Positions 44,483-52,846 of a DNA stretch of 64,000 nt are shown one piece after another. Below the pieces are notes generated by a model that was given only the letters and a program-made list of their open reading frames with translations, made no database searches and was not told where the DNA came from. Both the position numbers and the translations under genes were made by a program. Source of the stretch: Arcanobacterium buesumense. Lineage in GTDB: Bacteria > Actinomycetota > Actinomycetes > Actinomycetales > Actinomycetaceae. Location: NCBI RefSeq assembly GCF_012563545.1, contig NZ_CP050804.1, positions 248,001 through 312,000 on the forward strand, written 5' to 3'. Within the stretch, counting starts at the first letter, position 1; the number at the start of each line of letters is the position of its first letter.

Positions 44483-45745
44483 TTACTTGGCAAAGACATT
44501 TCCTAAACCAAGTGCGTGATGGATAATCTGGACTGGGTGAACAACCTTAGCCCCAGTTCCGTGCGCGATCTGCCACCGGCAGGTATCTGTTTCACACGCT
44601 GCAAGCTTCGGATTAGTATCCTTGACCATGTCAAACAACGGCTGACCAACGCGCTGGGCAATATCGTACTTTTCTTTCTTCAACCCGTAGGTGCCAGCAA
44701 TACCACAGCATGGCTGCCCAGACTCGATAACATGGACACCCGGAATAGTCTCCATCATCCGAATAGCTGGCATACCAATACCCTGTGACTTAACCTGGCA
44801 CGGCTGATGATACGGAATAGTAAGATCCCAGTGCTTCAAATCGTCAACCGGGAAATCGCCGTCGTCAATCAACTCAAGTAAAAACTCTGATAGCTCAACC
44901 ACGCGCGAACCCACATCAGTGAGAACGGGATCGTCAATCCCCAGAATTTCATGAGCCTCATGACGTAACATGCCGGCACACGAACCAGATGAACCGATAA
45001 TAGGAAGGTCCTGACCAGCGTCAGCAAGCTGACGAGCCAAGCGTTTAACTTGCGATTCAGCTCGATCAAACAAACCATTAGACTGGTGGGCCAAACCACA
45101 ACAACCTTGCTTTGGTACCAAAACCTCAAAACCCAGGTATTCCAAAACCTCTACAGTTGCCTTAGAGGTTTCCACCTCAAAGTAGCCGCCAGCACAACCA
45201 TGGAAGAAGACCACCGGGCCACGTGGCGCCACATAATCTGCACCCAGTTTCGCATCACGGGCACGCTTATGCTTCTTATACCAGCCACGGAAGGTTTGCA
45301 TCCGCGCCTTTGGCACTGGAGCATCACGGTGAACACCAATAACTTTTTCAACCACGGTACGAATCGGCTTATTAGCTAAAACTGCATTAGCTATCGGAGC
45401 GACAGGAGAAAGAAGCATTCCTTCGAGCATCGTTTCTGGAATGATGCGGTCACGAAGCGGCATATGATCAGCCTTCATCACCGCACGTGCTTGAGCATTG
45501 ATCTCTGCGATCTTTACACCTTGTGGGCAAGACGTGGTACAAATACCGCACCCGGAACAATAATCGAGGGACACATCTACCGACGCGCCTTCACGGAAGC
45601 GTTCTGCTTGAGGGCCCACAAACTTCGGGCCAGTAAATAAATCAGTAGCACGGACAACCGGGCACTGTGACTCGCAAATCGTACACTTAACGCACGAATC
45701 GAGAGACATACGGGCCAATGAAGCCTTAGCATAATCCAGACTCAT
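44483..45745 (-). CDS. glpC: anaerobic glycerol-3-phosphate dehydrogenase, Fe-S subunit C
   Basis: Membrane-associated Fe-S subunit passing electrons from GlpAB to the quinone pool. Two ferredoxin-type clusters (CVKCTICESQC near residue 18 and CSGCGICTTSC near 63), then two CCG domains (VPKQGCCGLAHQ and SGQPCCGIAGTYG) as in heterodisulfide-reductase-like proteins. 420 residues. It overlaps glpB by four bases. The menaquinone genes at the end of the window would supply the electron acceptor. Confidence 0.95.
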   Translation of the reverse strand: MSLDYAKASLARMSLDSCVKCTICESQCPVVRATDLFTGPKFVGPQAERFREGASVDVSLDYCSGCGICTTSCPQGVKIAEINAQARAVMKADHMPLRDRIIPETMLEGMLLSPVAPIANAVLANKPIRTVVEKVIGVHRDAPVPKARMQTFRGWYKKHKRARDAKLGADYVAPRGPVVFFHGCAGGYFEVETSKATVEVLEYLGFEVLVPKQGCCGLAHQSNGLFDRAESQVKRLARQLADAGQDLPIIGSSGSCAGMLRHEAHEILGIDDPVLTDVGSRVVELSEFLLELIDDGDFPVDDLKHWDLTIPYHQPCQVKSQGIGMPAIRMMETIPGVHVIESGQPCCGIAGTYGLKKEKYDIAQRVGQPLFDMVKDTNPKLAACETDTCRWQIAHGTGAKVVHPVQIIHHALGLGNVFAK

Positions 45746-46941
45746 CGGTTTTCTCCTTCGCTCATTGCGGCATGGGCAGCAACCCAGGCTGAACCCAATG
45801 CAATTCCTTCTCCTGATTTTTCATGAGGAGCATGTGCGCCCCCAATAATAGATCCCGCTAAATACATATTGTTGAAGACGATATTGCCTTCAGCGTCAAG
45901 CGGATGCATCTTCTCATCTACGGCGATACCTGACGAGAAGATATCTGGCATGGTATTAACCGGAAGATCGAAGGCCCGTTCAAAAATATCACCCTCTGGA
46001 GTACGTGTGAGGGAGCCAGATTCAAACCCGCCACCGGCGTGGATAACTGCATCAACCTTAGTGAGCGTAACTCGCCCAGCACGTTGAATACGAACTGCGC
46101 TGATGCGAGCATGATCATGTTCGCAGCCGATAACTTGGGCGTTATTCGATAGATCGATCCGCGAAGCTTTTGCGGCAGCAACGAGTGCGTCATTGATTCG
46201 TCTTCCGGGTACTGACGGTGGCGGCACCGGAACTTCACTTATACGCACACCTAACTGTTCAACAATATGTGCGTAGGTGGTTGGATGAAGACCGATCATA
46301 GCTGGTACAAGAAGGATCTCATCTGGTTGAGCCTGACCACGCAATGCGGCAACGAACGCGGATTGACCAGCCGGAGTATCAAGGAATCGAGCGATATTTG
46401 TCCCAGCTGAATCTGCCTCATGGGAGCGAATATCTAAGCTGATTGTTATTGCGCGAGCCGAGACGTCGATAAGCGGCGAGCGGGAAAGATTATCAGCAAT
46501 TAATTGGGCTGGGAAATCCTTAAACTGTTTAATTCCGACGACGACGAGTTTTTGTCCGTCAGCAAGTCCTGCCATTGTTTCTGGCAGACCAAGCATTGGG
46601 CGAACCGCGCCGACGGCGGTGGGAACTAACGCGTTGGTATCGTCACCGGCTGGGAATGAGAAAGCCGGTACGCGTGAAGCTAACCATCCGATTCCCTTAC
46701 GGACTGCTTCTGAGCCGATCTTGGCGTAAGGGTGGCTAGTTCCGGCAAGCTTGTCAATCGCATCAAACGGATGGCTGACTGGTTGTCCTTCTGGTGTCCA
46801 ACCGTAAACGTCCAGGCCACCGGTTGAGAGCAAGAGGCCACCAATGCCTTTGCTCACGACTTCGACGCGATGTCCAGCTTCAGTGAGCATGAGAGCGGTG
46901 GAAAGACCGGCAAGGCCAGCACCAACAACAACGATTTTCAT
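45742..46941 (-). CDS. glpB: anaerobic glycerol-3-phosphate dehydrogenase subunit B
   Basis: Flavoprotein subunit with N-terminal dinucleotide fold VVGAGLAGLSTALMLTEAG (residues 4-22) and a GlpB-specific IGGLLLSTGGLDVYG segment. 399 residues. It starts with ATG overlapping the glpA stop (four bases) and its stop overlaps the glpC start, giving a tightly coupled glpABC set. Confidence 0.93.
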   Translation of the reverse strand: MKIVVVGAGLAGLSTALMLTEAGHRVEVVSKGIGGLLLSTGGLDVYGWTPEGQPVSHPFDAIDKLAGTSHPYAKIGSEAVRKGIGWLASRVPAFSFPAGDDTNALVPTAVGAVRPMLGLPETMAGLADGQKLVVVGIKQFKDFPAQLIADNLSRSPLIDVSARAITISLDIRSHEADSAGTNIARFLDTPAGQSAFVAALRGQAQPDEILLVPAMIGLHPTTYAHIVEQLGVRISEVPVPPPSVPGRRINDALVAAAKASRIDLSNNAQVIGCEHDHARISAVRIQRAGRVTLTKVDAVIHAGGGFESGSLTRTPEGDIFERAFDLPVNTMPDIFSSGIAVDEKMHPLDAEGNIVFNNMYLAGSIIGGAHAPHEKSGEGIALGSAWVAAHAAMSEGENR

Positions 46942-48659
46942 GAGTTGTCACCTTCTTTGTGTGATGGGGTTACTGACCCTGGTCCAACGAGATGAGTTTT
47001 AGGTGGGGTAGGACGTCCGTGAATCATTGCGAGATCACCCGTTGCCTGCTTGGCTTGTCCGCTAGGTGCAGGCAAGTGATCGATATCAAGAGTGCCTTGT
47101 AAGATCCAGGAGTTCAAAGCTGCTTCGCGCATTTGTTCGCCGTATAAGAGTGGATATACACCATCAAAACGGTTAGTAGTAAATAGGCGCAGCATGGTTG
47201 ATGTGCGGTCTGCGGCTTCACTTGGGGATGGAGTAGATGTCTTAGTTACTGGCTTATTGCGATAGACCTCGTGCATGATACCTGCGGCGCGAATTGCGCA
47301 GAAAGTACCTTGGCATGGTCCCATACCAAGACGGGTTTGGCGGCGAACATCGTCCAAATTAGCTTCTGGTTGCGCGGCTAGTTGCTCTTCGATCATTGAA
47401 CGGGTGACGAGTTCACATTCGCAGACCACGGAGTCCTGATCGCGGGTAGCTTCAACTTTGGCCAATCGATCAGTATTGCGGTGGGTGGGCTTTCCTTGTG
47501 CAGATGGCACGGCTTCAGTATCGGTGATGCATGGCCGATCTTCGCCCCAATGTTCCATTAATGCATCGACGACGTTCTTAGCCATAAGCCGATAGGTGGT
47601 GAGCTTACCGCCAGCAATTGTGAACATTCCGGAGATGCCATCGCGTTCGGCATGGTTAATGATTGCCATACCGCGTGACATATGGCGAGTATCTGATGCT
47701 GATACGCGCGAATCTTTAACGAGTGGACGTGCCCCGGCCCAGACGTGGACGGCGCGTGAATTTTTGAATCCTGGAATGAGCACTTCACCCGCGTTGAGCA
47801 TTTGGATAACTTCATCGTGTTCGATCTCAAGGAAATCTGGGTTTTCCACAGCTTTATCTGTTGTGCCGATGATGGAGACAGTGTGGGCTGGGACGATAAT
47901 ATCGCCGTCTGCTGGGTGGATACAGCGGTTGATGACTCGATGCGAAAGTCGGTGATTCATGGCAACCATGATTCCCCGTCCAGGTACGACGTCGACGCCA
48001 TGTGCGCCAGCCATAGCAGCAACTTGTCCGGCCCATGGCCCGGCAGCATTGAGCACGGCTCGGCAATCAATGCGGGTTTCTTCACCAGTGCGTTCGTTGT
48101 GGCAGATCACAGCCGAAACATGGCCATCATCGTGAATGATTTTGGTGACTTTATGGTATGTCAGTGCGAGGGAGCCGAGGGCGCGTGCTGATTCGATGAG
48201 TCCCCAGCACATCCGCCAACCGTCGACTGCACCATCTTCTACTGCAAATGCACGTTTGATGCCTGGATTGAGGCGAGGTTCCATGCGCAATGCTTGGGAA
48301 ACAGAGATCTCTTCACATGGGACGCCGGTATCTTTGGCTCCTTGGAGGAACCTATCCGAAAACTCTAGATCGTCGTCCGGAGTGACGACGAAGAGTCCGC
48401 CAGTTTCTTCGACGGCATCTGAGTGGATTCGGCGAATGATCGCGTTTTCTTCGGCACATTCAGTGGCTGACCCTGGATCGGAGACAACGTAGCGTCCTCC
48501 CGAATGTAATAGACCGTGGAAACGTCCTGATGTTCCTTGGGCGATATCAGCGCGTTCAAGCAAGATAGCGTTAAATCCACGCATTGCTAGATCTCGCAAA
48601 ATGCCGGCGCCTGTTGCGCCACCACCGATCACCACAACATCGGTTGACAATGTTTTCAT
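46938..48659 (-). CDS. glpA: anaerobic glycerol-3-phosphate dehydrogenase subunit A
   Basis: Catalytic FAD subunit oxidising glycerol 3-phosphate to dihydroxyacetone phosphate. FAD motif VVIGGGATGAGILRDLAMRG near residue 7, GTSGRFHGLLHSGGRYV, and a C-terminal Bfd-like [2Fe-2S] region (VCECELVT ... GMGPCQGTFC) characteristic of GlpA rather than GlpD. ATG 48659 is chosen because GAGGAAAG lies 5 bases before it; the frame extends to 48701 without support. It is divergent from the SorC-type regulator across a region with two palindromes. Confidence 0.95.
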   Translation of the reverse strand: MKTLSTDVVVIGGGATGAGILRDLAMRGFNAILLERADIAQGTSGRFHGLLHSGGRYVVSDPGSATECAEENAIIRRIHSDAVEETGGLFVVTPDDDLEFSDRFLQGAKDTGVPCEEISVSQALRMEPRLNPGIKRAFAVEDGAVDGWRMCWGLIESARALGSLALTYHKVTKIIHDDGHVSAVICHNERTGEETRIDCRAVLNAAGPWAGQVAAMAGAHGVDVVPGRGIMVAMNHRLSHRVINRCIHPADGDIIVPAHTVSIIGTTDKAVENPDFLEIEHDEVIQMLNAGEVLIPGFKNSRAVHVWAGARPLVKDSRVSASDTRHMSRGMAIINHAERDGISGMFTIAGGKLTTYRLMAKNVVDALMEHWGEDRPCITDTEAVPSAQGKPTHRNTDRLAKVEATRDQDSVVCECELVTRSMIEEQLAAQPEANLDDVRRQTRLGMGPCQGTFCAIRAAGIMHEVYRNKPVTKTSTPSPSEAADRTSTMLRLFTTNRFDGVYPLLYGEQMREAALNSWILQGTLDIDHLPAPSGQAKQATGDLAMIHGRPTPPKTHLVGPGSVTPSHKEGDNS

Positions 48660-48684
48660 GGCATCTTTCCTCACTGTTGATCTT

Positions 48685-48700
48685 TGTGCATCATTGCACA
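48685..48700. promoter_or_regulatory. palindrome upstream of glpA (CRP-like layout)
   Basis: TGTGCATCATTGCACA: perfect 6-base arms with 4-base centre. Read as TGTGC-N6-GCACA it has the spacing of CRP/FNR-family boxes (TGTGA-N6-TCACA) with one changed base per arm. It lies about 25 bases before the glpA ATG. Confidence 0.5.
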
Positions 48701-48764
48701 TCTGGTTTTATTTTAGTGTTTTATGGAGCAGTCATCTTCTTATGTGCCCCTAAAATGACCATCA

Positions 48765-48788
48765 TGAACAATTGTGCACGAATGTTCA
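48765..48788. promoter_or_regulatory. nested palindrome between glpA and its regulator
   Basis: TGAACA-ATT-GTGCAC-GAA-TGTTCA: both the outer arms and the core GTGCAC are perfectly symmetrical. It lies about 50 bases upstream of the SorC-type regulator start. A good candidate operator for that regulator. Confidence 0.55.
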
Positions 48789-48836
48789 GGTACAGTGAGA
48801 GGTGTTCCAGACTGGTGTCTCGTGGGGAGAAATATG

Positions 48837-49787
48837 ATGAATGAACGGGTAACAACAGCCTATGAAGCTGCTATGATGCACTATGTTCAAGGCGAAACAA
48901 TGGAAACTATTGCCCGCCGACTCAAAGTTTCACGCTCTACGGTTTCACGGCTCATTAAAGCAGCGCGCGATGAAGGCCTAGTTCAAATCTCTTTGCATCC
49001 CCCACAAGAGGTTGCCTCTGCGATTGGAACCTGGATTTCCGAGACTTATTCAGTTCGTACCCACGTCGTACCCGTGCCCTTCCAAGCCAACGAAGCTCGT
49101 CGCTTGAATGCGGTTGCGCAAATGGCAGGAGTGCTTATCTCGGGATTGATGGAGCCAAATACGGTTATCGGGGTGGCTTGGGGAAATACTGTATCGGCGA
49201 TTGCAGATCATTTAGTGCCACGCCAGGCAGCTGGATCGGTGGTTGTTCAGCTCAACGGGGCAGCTAATCCATCGACAACGGGAATCCCTTATGCGGGTGC
49301 GATTATGGAAGCCTTCGGCAGGGCGCATGGCTCGATGGTACAACATTTTTCGGTACCTGCTTTTTTCGATTACACGGCAACAAAAGAAGCGTTATGGCGC
49401 GAACGATCTATTGCTTCGGTGCGTCAGTTACAAGCCTCTGCTGATGTTGCAGTGTTTGGTGTCGGATCAATGACTGGGCAGAACGTATCGTTGGTGTATT
49501 CGGGCGGGTATTTAAGCCCGCAGGATTTATTGGCGATTAAAGAAGACGGCGTGGTTGGTGACGTGTGTACAGTTTTATTACGCGCAGATGGCACGTGGCG
49601 AGATTTGGCAATTAACGAGCGGGCATCGGGGCCCACACCCGATGAGCTCAAGCAGATTGGCCGGCGACTGTGTGTCGTTTCTGGCGTGGATAAGGTGGTA
49701 GCTGCGCGGGCAGCTTTGCGCGCTGGGGTTGTTACCGATTTGATTATCGACGAAGATGCGGCCGCTCGGTTGCGTGAAATCAGCTGA
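48837..49787 (+). CDS. SorC-family transcriptional regulator, likely of the glp genes
   Basis: About 316 residues. N-terminal helix-turn-helix (METIARRLKVSRSTVSRLIKAA, in pieces from residue 20) and a C-terminal SorC sugar-phosphate sensor domain (GVAWGNTVSAIADHL, VVQLNGAANPSTTGIP, DVAVFGVGSMTG). SorC proteins sense phosphorylated sugars. Divergent from glpABC, so control of glycerol 3-phosphate oxidation is the simplest reading, though GlpR (DeoR type) is the usual regulator elsewhere. GGGGAG is 7 bases before ATG 48837; ATG 48834 is equally possible. The stop is 2 bases from the convergent mutY stop. Confidence 0.88.
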   Translation: MNERVTTAYEAAMMHYVQGETMETIARRLKVSRSTVSRLIKAARDEGLVQISLHPPQEVASAIGTWISETYSVRTHVVPVPFQANEARRLNAVAQMAGVLISGLMEPNTVIGVAWGNTVSAIADHLVPRQAAGSVVVQLNGAANPSTTGIPYAGAIMEAFGRAHGSMVQHFSVPAFFDYTATKEALWRERSIASVRQLQASADVAVFGVGSMTGQNVSLVYSGGYLSPQDLLAIKEDGVVGDVCTVLLRADGTWRDLAINERASGPTPDELKQIGRRLCVVSGVDKVVAARAALRAGVVTDLIIDEDAAARLREIS

Positions 49788-49789
49788 TT

Positions 49790-50680
49790 TTATGTGTGTG
49801 GCAGGCTATAACAGCCATTGTTTTCGTAGCTGATAAGTCCGTCAGTTACAAGGCCTTTAAGTGCTGGAGTGAAGCGTTCGTCAGGTAGTTTTGTTGCTTC
49901 TTGTAATACGTGTTCGGCAAATGACGATGTTGGGTGAGTTCGCAAGAAACCCATAATTGCGCCACGTGCCTGCCTGTTGGTGCCCTCCCATTTTTGAGTA
50001 GTGCGTTTTGCGGCATGAGTATCGCTAGGATAGCCAGCATTTTTCCATCCGCATGTGTCGACGACGGGGCACGCTAAACATTGCGGGTTGCGAGCAGTGC
50101 AGATCAGGGCACCAAACTCCATGATTGCCGCGTTCCATCGCCATGCTTGCTCAGGTGCGATGGGGACGAATTTTTGGGCTCGGTCAAGTTCGGCTTTGGT
50201 TTGAGTTGGCGCCGGTAATGCCTCACCGTCCCAGCGAGCGAGCACGCGGCGAATATTAGTATCCAAAACAACGGAGTATTCTTCGTAGGCAAAAGCTAAA
50301 ACAGCATCTGCGGTGTAGGGACCTATGCCGGGCAAACTCAGCAGGTCGATGCGCTGATGAGGAACTTCGCCGTCGAAACGATCAACGATTTCTCGGGCGC
50401 ACTCGCGTAGCCGTAAGGCTCGGCGTGGATAGCCCATTTTATCCCATGCCAGTAAAACATCCGCGGGGGATGCGTGTGCCAGATCGGCGGGCGTGGGCCA
50501 CCATTCTAACCAAGCGTACCATGTGGGTATCACGCGCGATACCGGTGTTTGTTGGCTCATGACTTCACACAGCAGTATTGCCCATGGGTCGCGTGTTTGC
50601 CGCCAGGGCAGTGCTCGGGCGTTACTTGTGAACCAGGTGGTTAATTCCCGATAGAGTAATACAAGATCTGGTTTAGTCAT
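49790..50680 (-). CDS. mutY: A/G-specific adenine DNA glycosylase
   Basis: Removes A mispaired with 8-oxoG. HhH-GPD fold: catalytic Glu in LLCEVMSQQTP near residue 39, hairpin LPGIGPYTADAVLAFA, catalytic Asp in VVLDTNIRRVL, and four Cys for a [4Fe-4S] cluster (C-x6-C-x2-C-x5-C from ICTARNPQC). 296 residues, short at the C-terminus compared with E. coli MutY, so the 8-oxoG-recognition domain is reduced. Its start overlaps the tetR stop by four bases. Confidence 0.93.
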   Translation of the reverse strand: MTKPDLVLLYRELTTWFTSNARALPWRQTRDPWAILLCEVMSQQTPVSRVIPTWYAWLEWWPTPADLAHASPADVLLAWDKMGYPRRALRLRECAREIVDRFDGEVPHQRIDLLSLPGIGPYTADAVLAFAYEEYSVVLDTNIRRVLARWDGEALPAPTQTKAELDRAQKFVPIAPEQAWRWNAAIMEFGALICTARNPQCLACPVVDTCGWKNAGYPSDTHAAKRTTQKWEGTNRQARGAIMGFLRTHPTSSFAEHVLQEATKLPDERFTPALKGLVTDGLISYENNGCYSLPHT

Positions 50681-51222
50681 GGTTGTACGGTGGGGATAAG
50701 CCTAGCGGCGGCATCTGCGAGAGCTTTGCGTTGATTGGGAGTGAGGCGGTGGCCGTTAATATAATCGTGTGCCCATAAACCATCTGCAATGAGTTGGACG
50801 AGATAGGCTTGGCAGGCCTGCGCATCGGTGGTGATATTGTCTGGTGTAACTGTCCAATTATCGAGCTTATCTGCCCAGATAGCATAGATATCAGGATCGG
50901 ATGAGGCATCAATAGCCATCATAAGTTCGGCACGGGTTGCTGCGTGCTGTGATACTGCAAGGTTGGCGCGTAGTTTTGTTTCGACGTCGATGGCTGCTGC
51001 CGGGTTAGTGACTGTTGCGAGGAGATGTTGTTCCCATTGACTGGCCATAAAGTGGTGGACTTCCCGGAGCATATGTTCGCGAGATGGAAAGTGGTAGATA
51101 AGACCCGATTTACTCATTCCGCTACGGTTTGCCACTGCTTCATAGGTGACACCGGAGATTCCCAACTCTTCGATGATATCGACGATCGTTTGGAGGATTT
51201 CAGTCTTTTTACTCGTTCGCAT
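50677..51222 (-). CDS. TetR-family regulator of the adjacent efflux gene
   Basis: 181 residues. N-terminal HTH (YEAVANRSGMSKSGLIYHFPS, in pieces near 26-46) with the TetR hallmark aromatic-His-Phe, and a helical ligand domain. ATG 51222 lies inside the end of the upstream MFS gene (14-base overlap), so both are one operon. The perfect palindrome at the MFS start is the obvious operator, giving autoregulation with de-repression by efflux substrates. Confidence 0.9.
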   Translation of the reverse strand: MRTSKKTEILQTIVDIIEELGISGVTYEAVANRSGMSKSGLIYHFPSREHMLREVHHFMASQWEQHLLATVTNPAAAIDVETKLRANLAVSQHAATRAELMMAIDASSDPDIYAIWADKLDNWTVTPDNITTDAQACQAYLVQLIADGLWAHDYINGHRLTPNQRKALADAAARLIPTVQP

Positions 51223-52693
51223 AGGGTGTTTCTTTCGGATTGCCGCGCAATGCGTAAGCGGTGAGGACTGTTGCAACTAGGGCGATAACTATCATAAGTA
51301 AAAGCATGTTTAAATAGGCAGTATCGTAGCCGGCGCGGGCAGTGGCAGCTAAGGTGGGATGAGATAATCCATCAAAAATTGAGGATGCTATTTCGGTAGG
51401 AACATTACGGCGATAGAAGAACGGCATCAAACTGCCAATTATTGCGACAGCAAATACCGTACCGAGTTCGTAGGACACTTCTTCGATAGCTGCTGCCATT
51501 CCAGCTTTAGTACGCGGAGCTGATCCAATGATGGCAGTTGATGAAACACTCATAGTTAATCCGATTCCGATCCCCATGAAGATGAGCCCAAGAATCGATA
51601 ACCATAATAGATCACGATGAACGCCACTATACATGGCGGCAAGGCCGGCAGTAGATATCAGCAATCCCCCGGAAATAAGAGTTCTAAAGCCAACAATATG
51701 AACAACAGCTCCGCCGATTGCGGACGGTAAAAATGCGGCTAATGCGGCAACGGCTACGAGTAGTCCAGCTTGCAGTGGAGAAAACCCAGCTGACATTTGG
51801 AAACGTTGAGTGGTCATTAGTTCCGCTCCGCCAATGACGAACAGTGACATTCCAGCAGCTAAAACACCAGCAGTGAACATGCGGGAACGGAAAATTCCGA
51901 ATTCGATCAATGGCTCAGGTTGGTTATCTTGGCGTAGCTTAAAGGCAACTGCGCCGATAACGCCCAATGTTAGAGAACCGGAAATAATCCAAAGATTATG
52001 TTGGCCGGATATTTCTTTGATGAACATGGTTATGCCAAGCATGGCAAGCATGGCATAAATACTAGAAAGCAAATCCCAATGTTTTTCATAGTTTGCGCGA
52101 TTTGGAGGGGCAATAGCGAGGGTTGCGATAAAGGCGATGATGACGATTGGAAGGTTGATTAAAAATACTGATCCCCACCAAAAATGTTCAAGTAGAAAGC
52201 CACCAATAACAGGTCCTGCTGCCGCGCCCAGAGATGACGTAGCTGCCCAGATTCCGATAGCAGTTGCTAAATCTCGAGGGTTGTGAAAAGTAGTACGAAT
52301 TAAGGCTAGGGTGGCGGGCATAAGCGTGGCAGCCGCAAAGCCGAGAATGGCGCGAGCGCCAATAAGCCACCAGGGGCCAGGTGCAAAAGCAGCGGCGAAG
52401 GAGGCAATGGCAAAAACTATCAGTCCAATAAGCCACATGCGACGATGGCCGATTTTATCGCCTAGTGTGCCGGTGCCAAGTAGTAGTCCAGCAAGGACTA
52501 GCGGGTAGGCGTTAATAATCCATAAGTTTTGAAGTTCGGTAGTATGTAGCACTTCGCGTAATTCGGGTAGTGCGGTATACAAAATAGAATTATCTGCAGC
52601 AACAAGGAACAGCCCGCTGCTCAAGGTGGCTAAAAAGAGCCAGCGTCGAGTGGGGGATAGGCCGTCAGTAACAGGGGTGGATAGCATAGCCAT
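51209..52693 (-). CDS. QacA/SmvA-like multidrug MFS transporter (DHA2, 14 helices)
   Basis: Proton-coupled drug exporter. 494 residues with about 14 hydrophobic segments; helix 1 has an acidic residue (LVAADNSILYTALPEL, compare the essential Asp of QacA helix 1). Motif A-like GDKIGHRRMW follows helix 2 and motif C-like GAAAGPVIGGFLLE lies in helix 5. It leads an operon with tetR and mutY. There is no ribosome site before ATG 52693; ATG 52687, 7 bases after a TACAGT -10 box, may be a leaderless start. The operator palindrome overlaps the start codon. Substrates are unknown. Confidence 0.88.
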   Translation of the reverse strand: MAMLSTPVTDGLSPTRRWLFLATLSSGLFLVAADNSILYTALPELREVLHTTELQNLWIINAYPLVLAGLLLGTGTLGDKIGHRRMWLIGLIVFAIASFAAAFAPGPWWLIGARAILGFAAATLMPATLALIRTTFHNPRDLATAIGIWAATSSLGAAAGPVIGGFLLEHFWWGSVFLINLPIVIIAFIATLAIAPPNRANYEKHWDLLSSIYAMLAMLGITMFIKEISGQHNLWIISGSLTLGVIGAVAFKLRQDNQPEPLIEFGIFRSRMFTAGVLAAGMSLFVIGGAELMTTQRFQMSAGFSPLQAGLLVAVAALAAFLPSAIGGAVVHIVGFRTLISGGLLISTAGLAAMYSGVHRDLLWLSILGLIFMGIGIGLTMSVSSTAIIGSAPRTKAGMAAAIEEVSYELGTVFAVAIIGSLMPFFYRRNVPTEIASSIFDGLSHPTLAATARAGYDTAYLNMLLLMIVIALVATVLTAYALRGNPKETPYANE

Positions 52694-52721
52694 AACTGTA
52701 CCGAACGTTCGGTTTAGTTAT
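52692..52721. promoter_or_regulatory. TetR-type operator at the efflux gene start
   Basis: ACCGAACGTTCGGT (52700-52713) is a perfect 14-base palindrome, flanked symmetrically by ATAACT (52692-52697) and AGTTAT (52716-52721), 26 of 30 bases symmetrical. It overlaps a TACAGT -10 box and the ATG of the transporter gene. Confidence 0.85.
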
Positions 52722-52846
52722 TGTGGTCTGGCAGTATTTCGTCGTCGATCTCTCACTCTATCAACCATAAGAATACTGCGTGAGCCCGAACATGTTATCG
52801 GCGTGGGCGTTTCATTCAATGGCAATACCCAGCTACGGTGGAGGTT

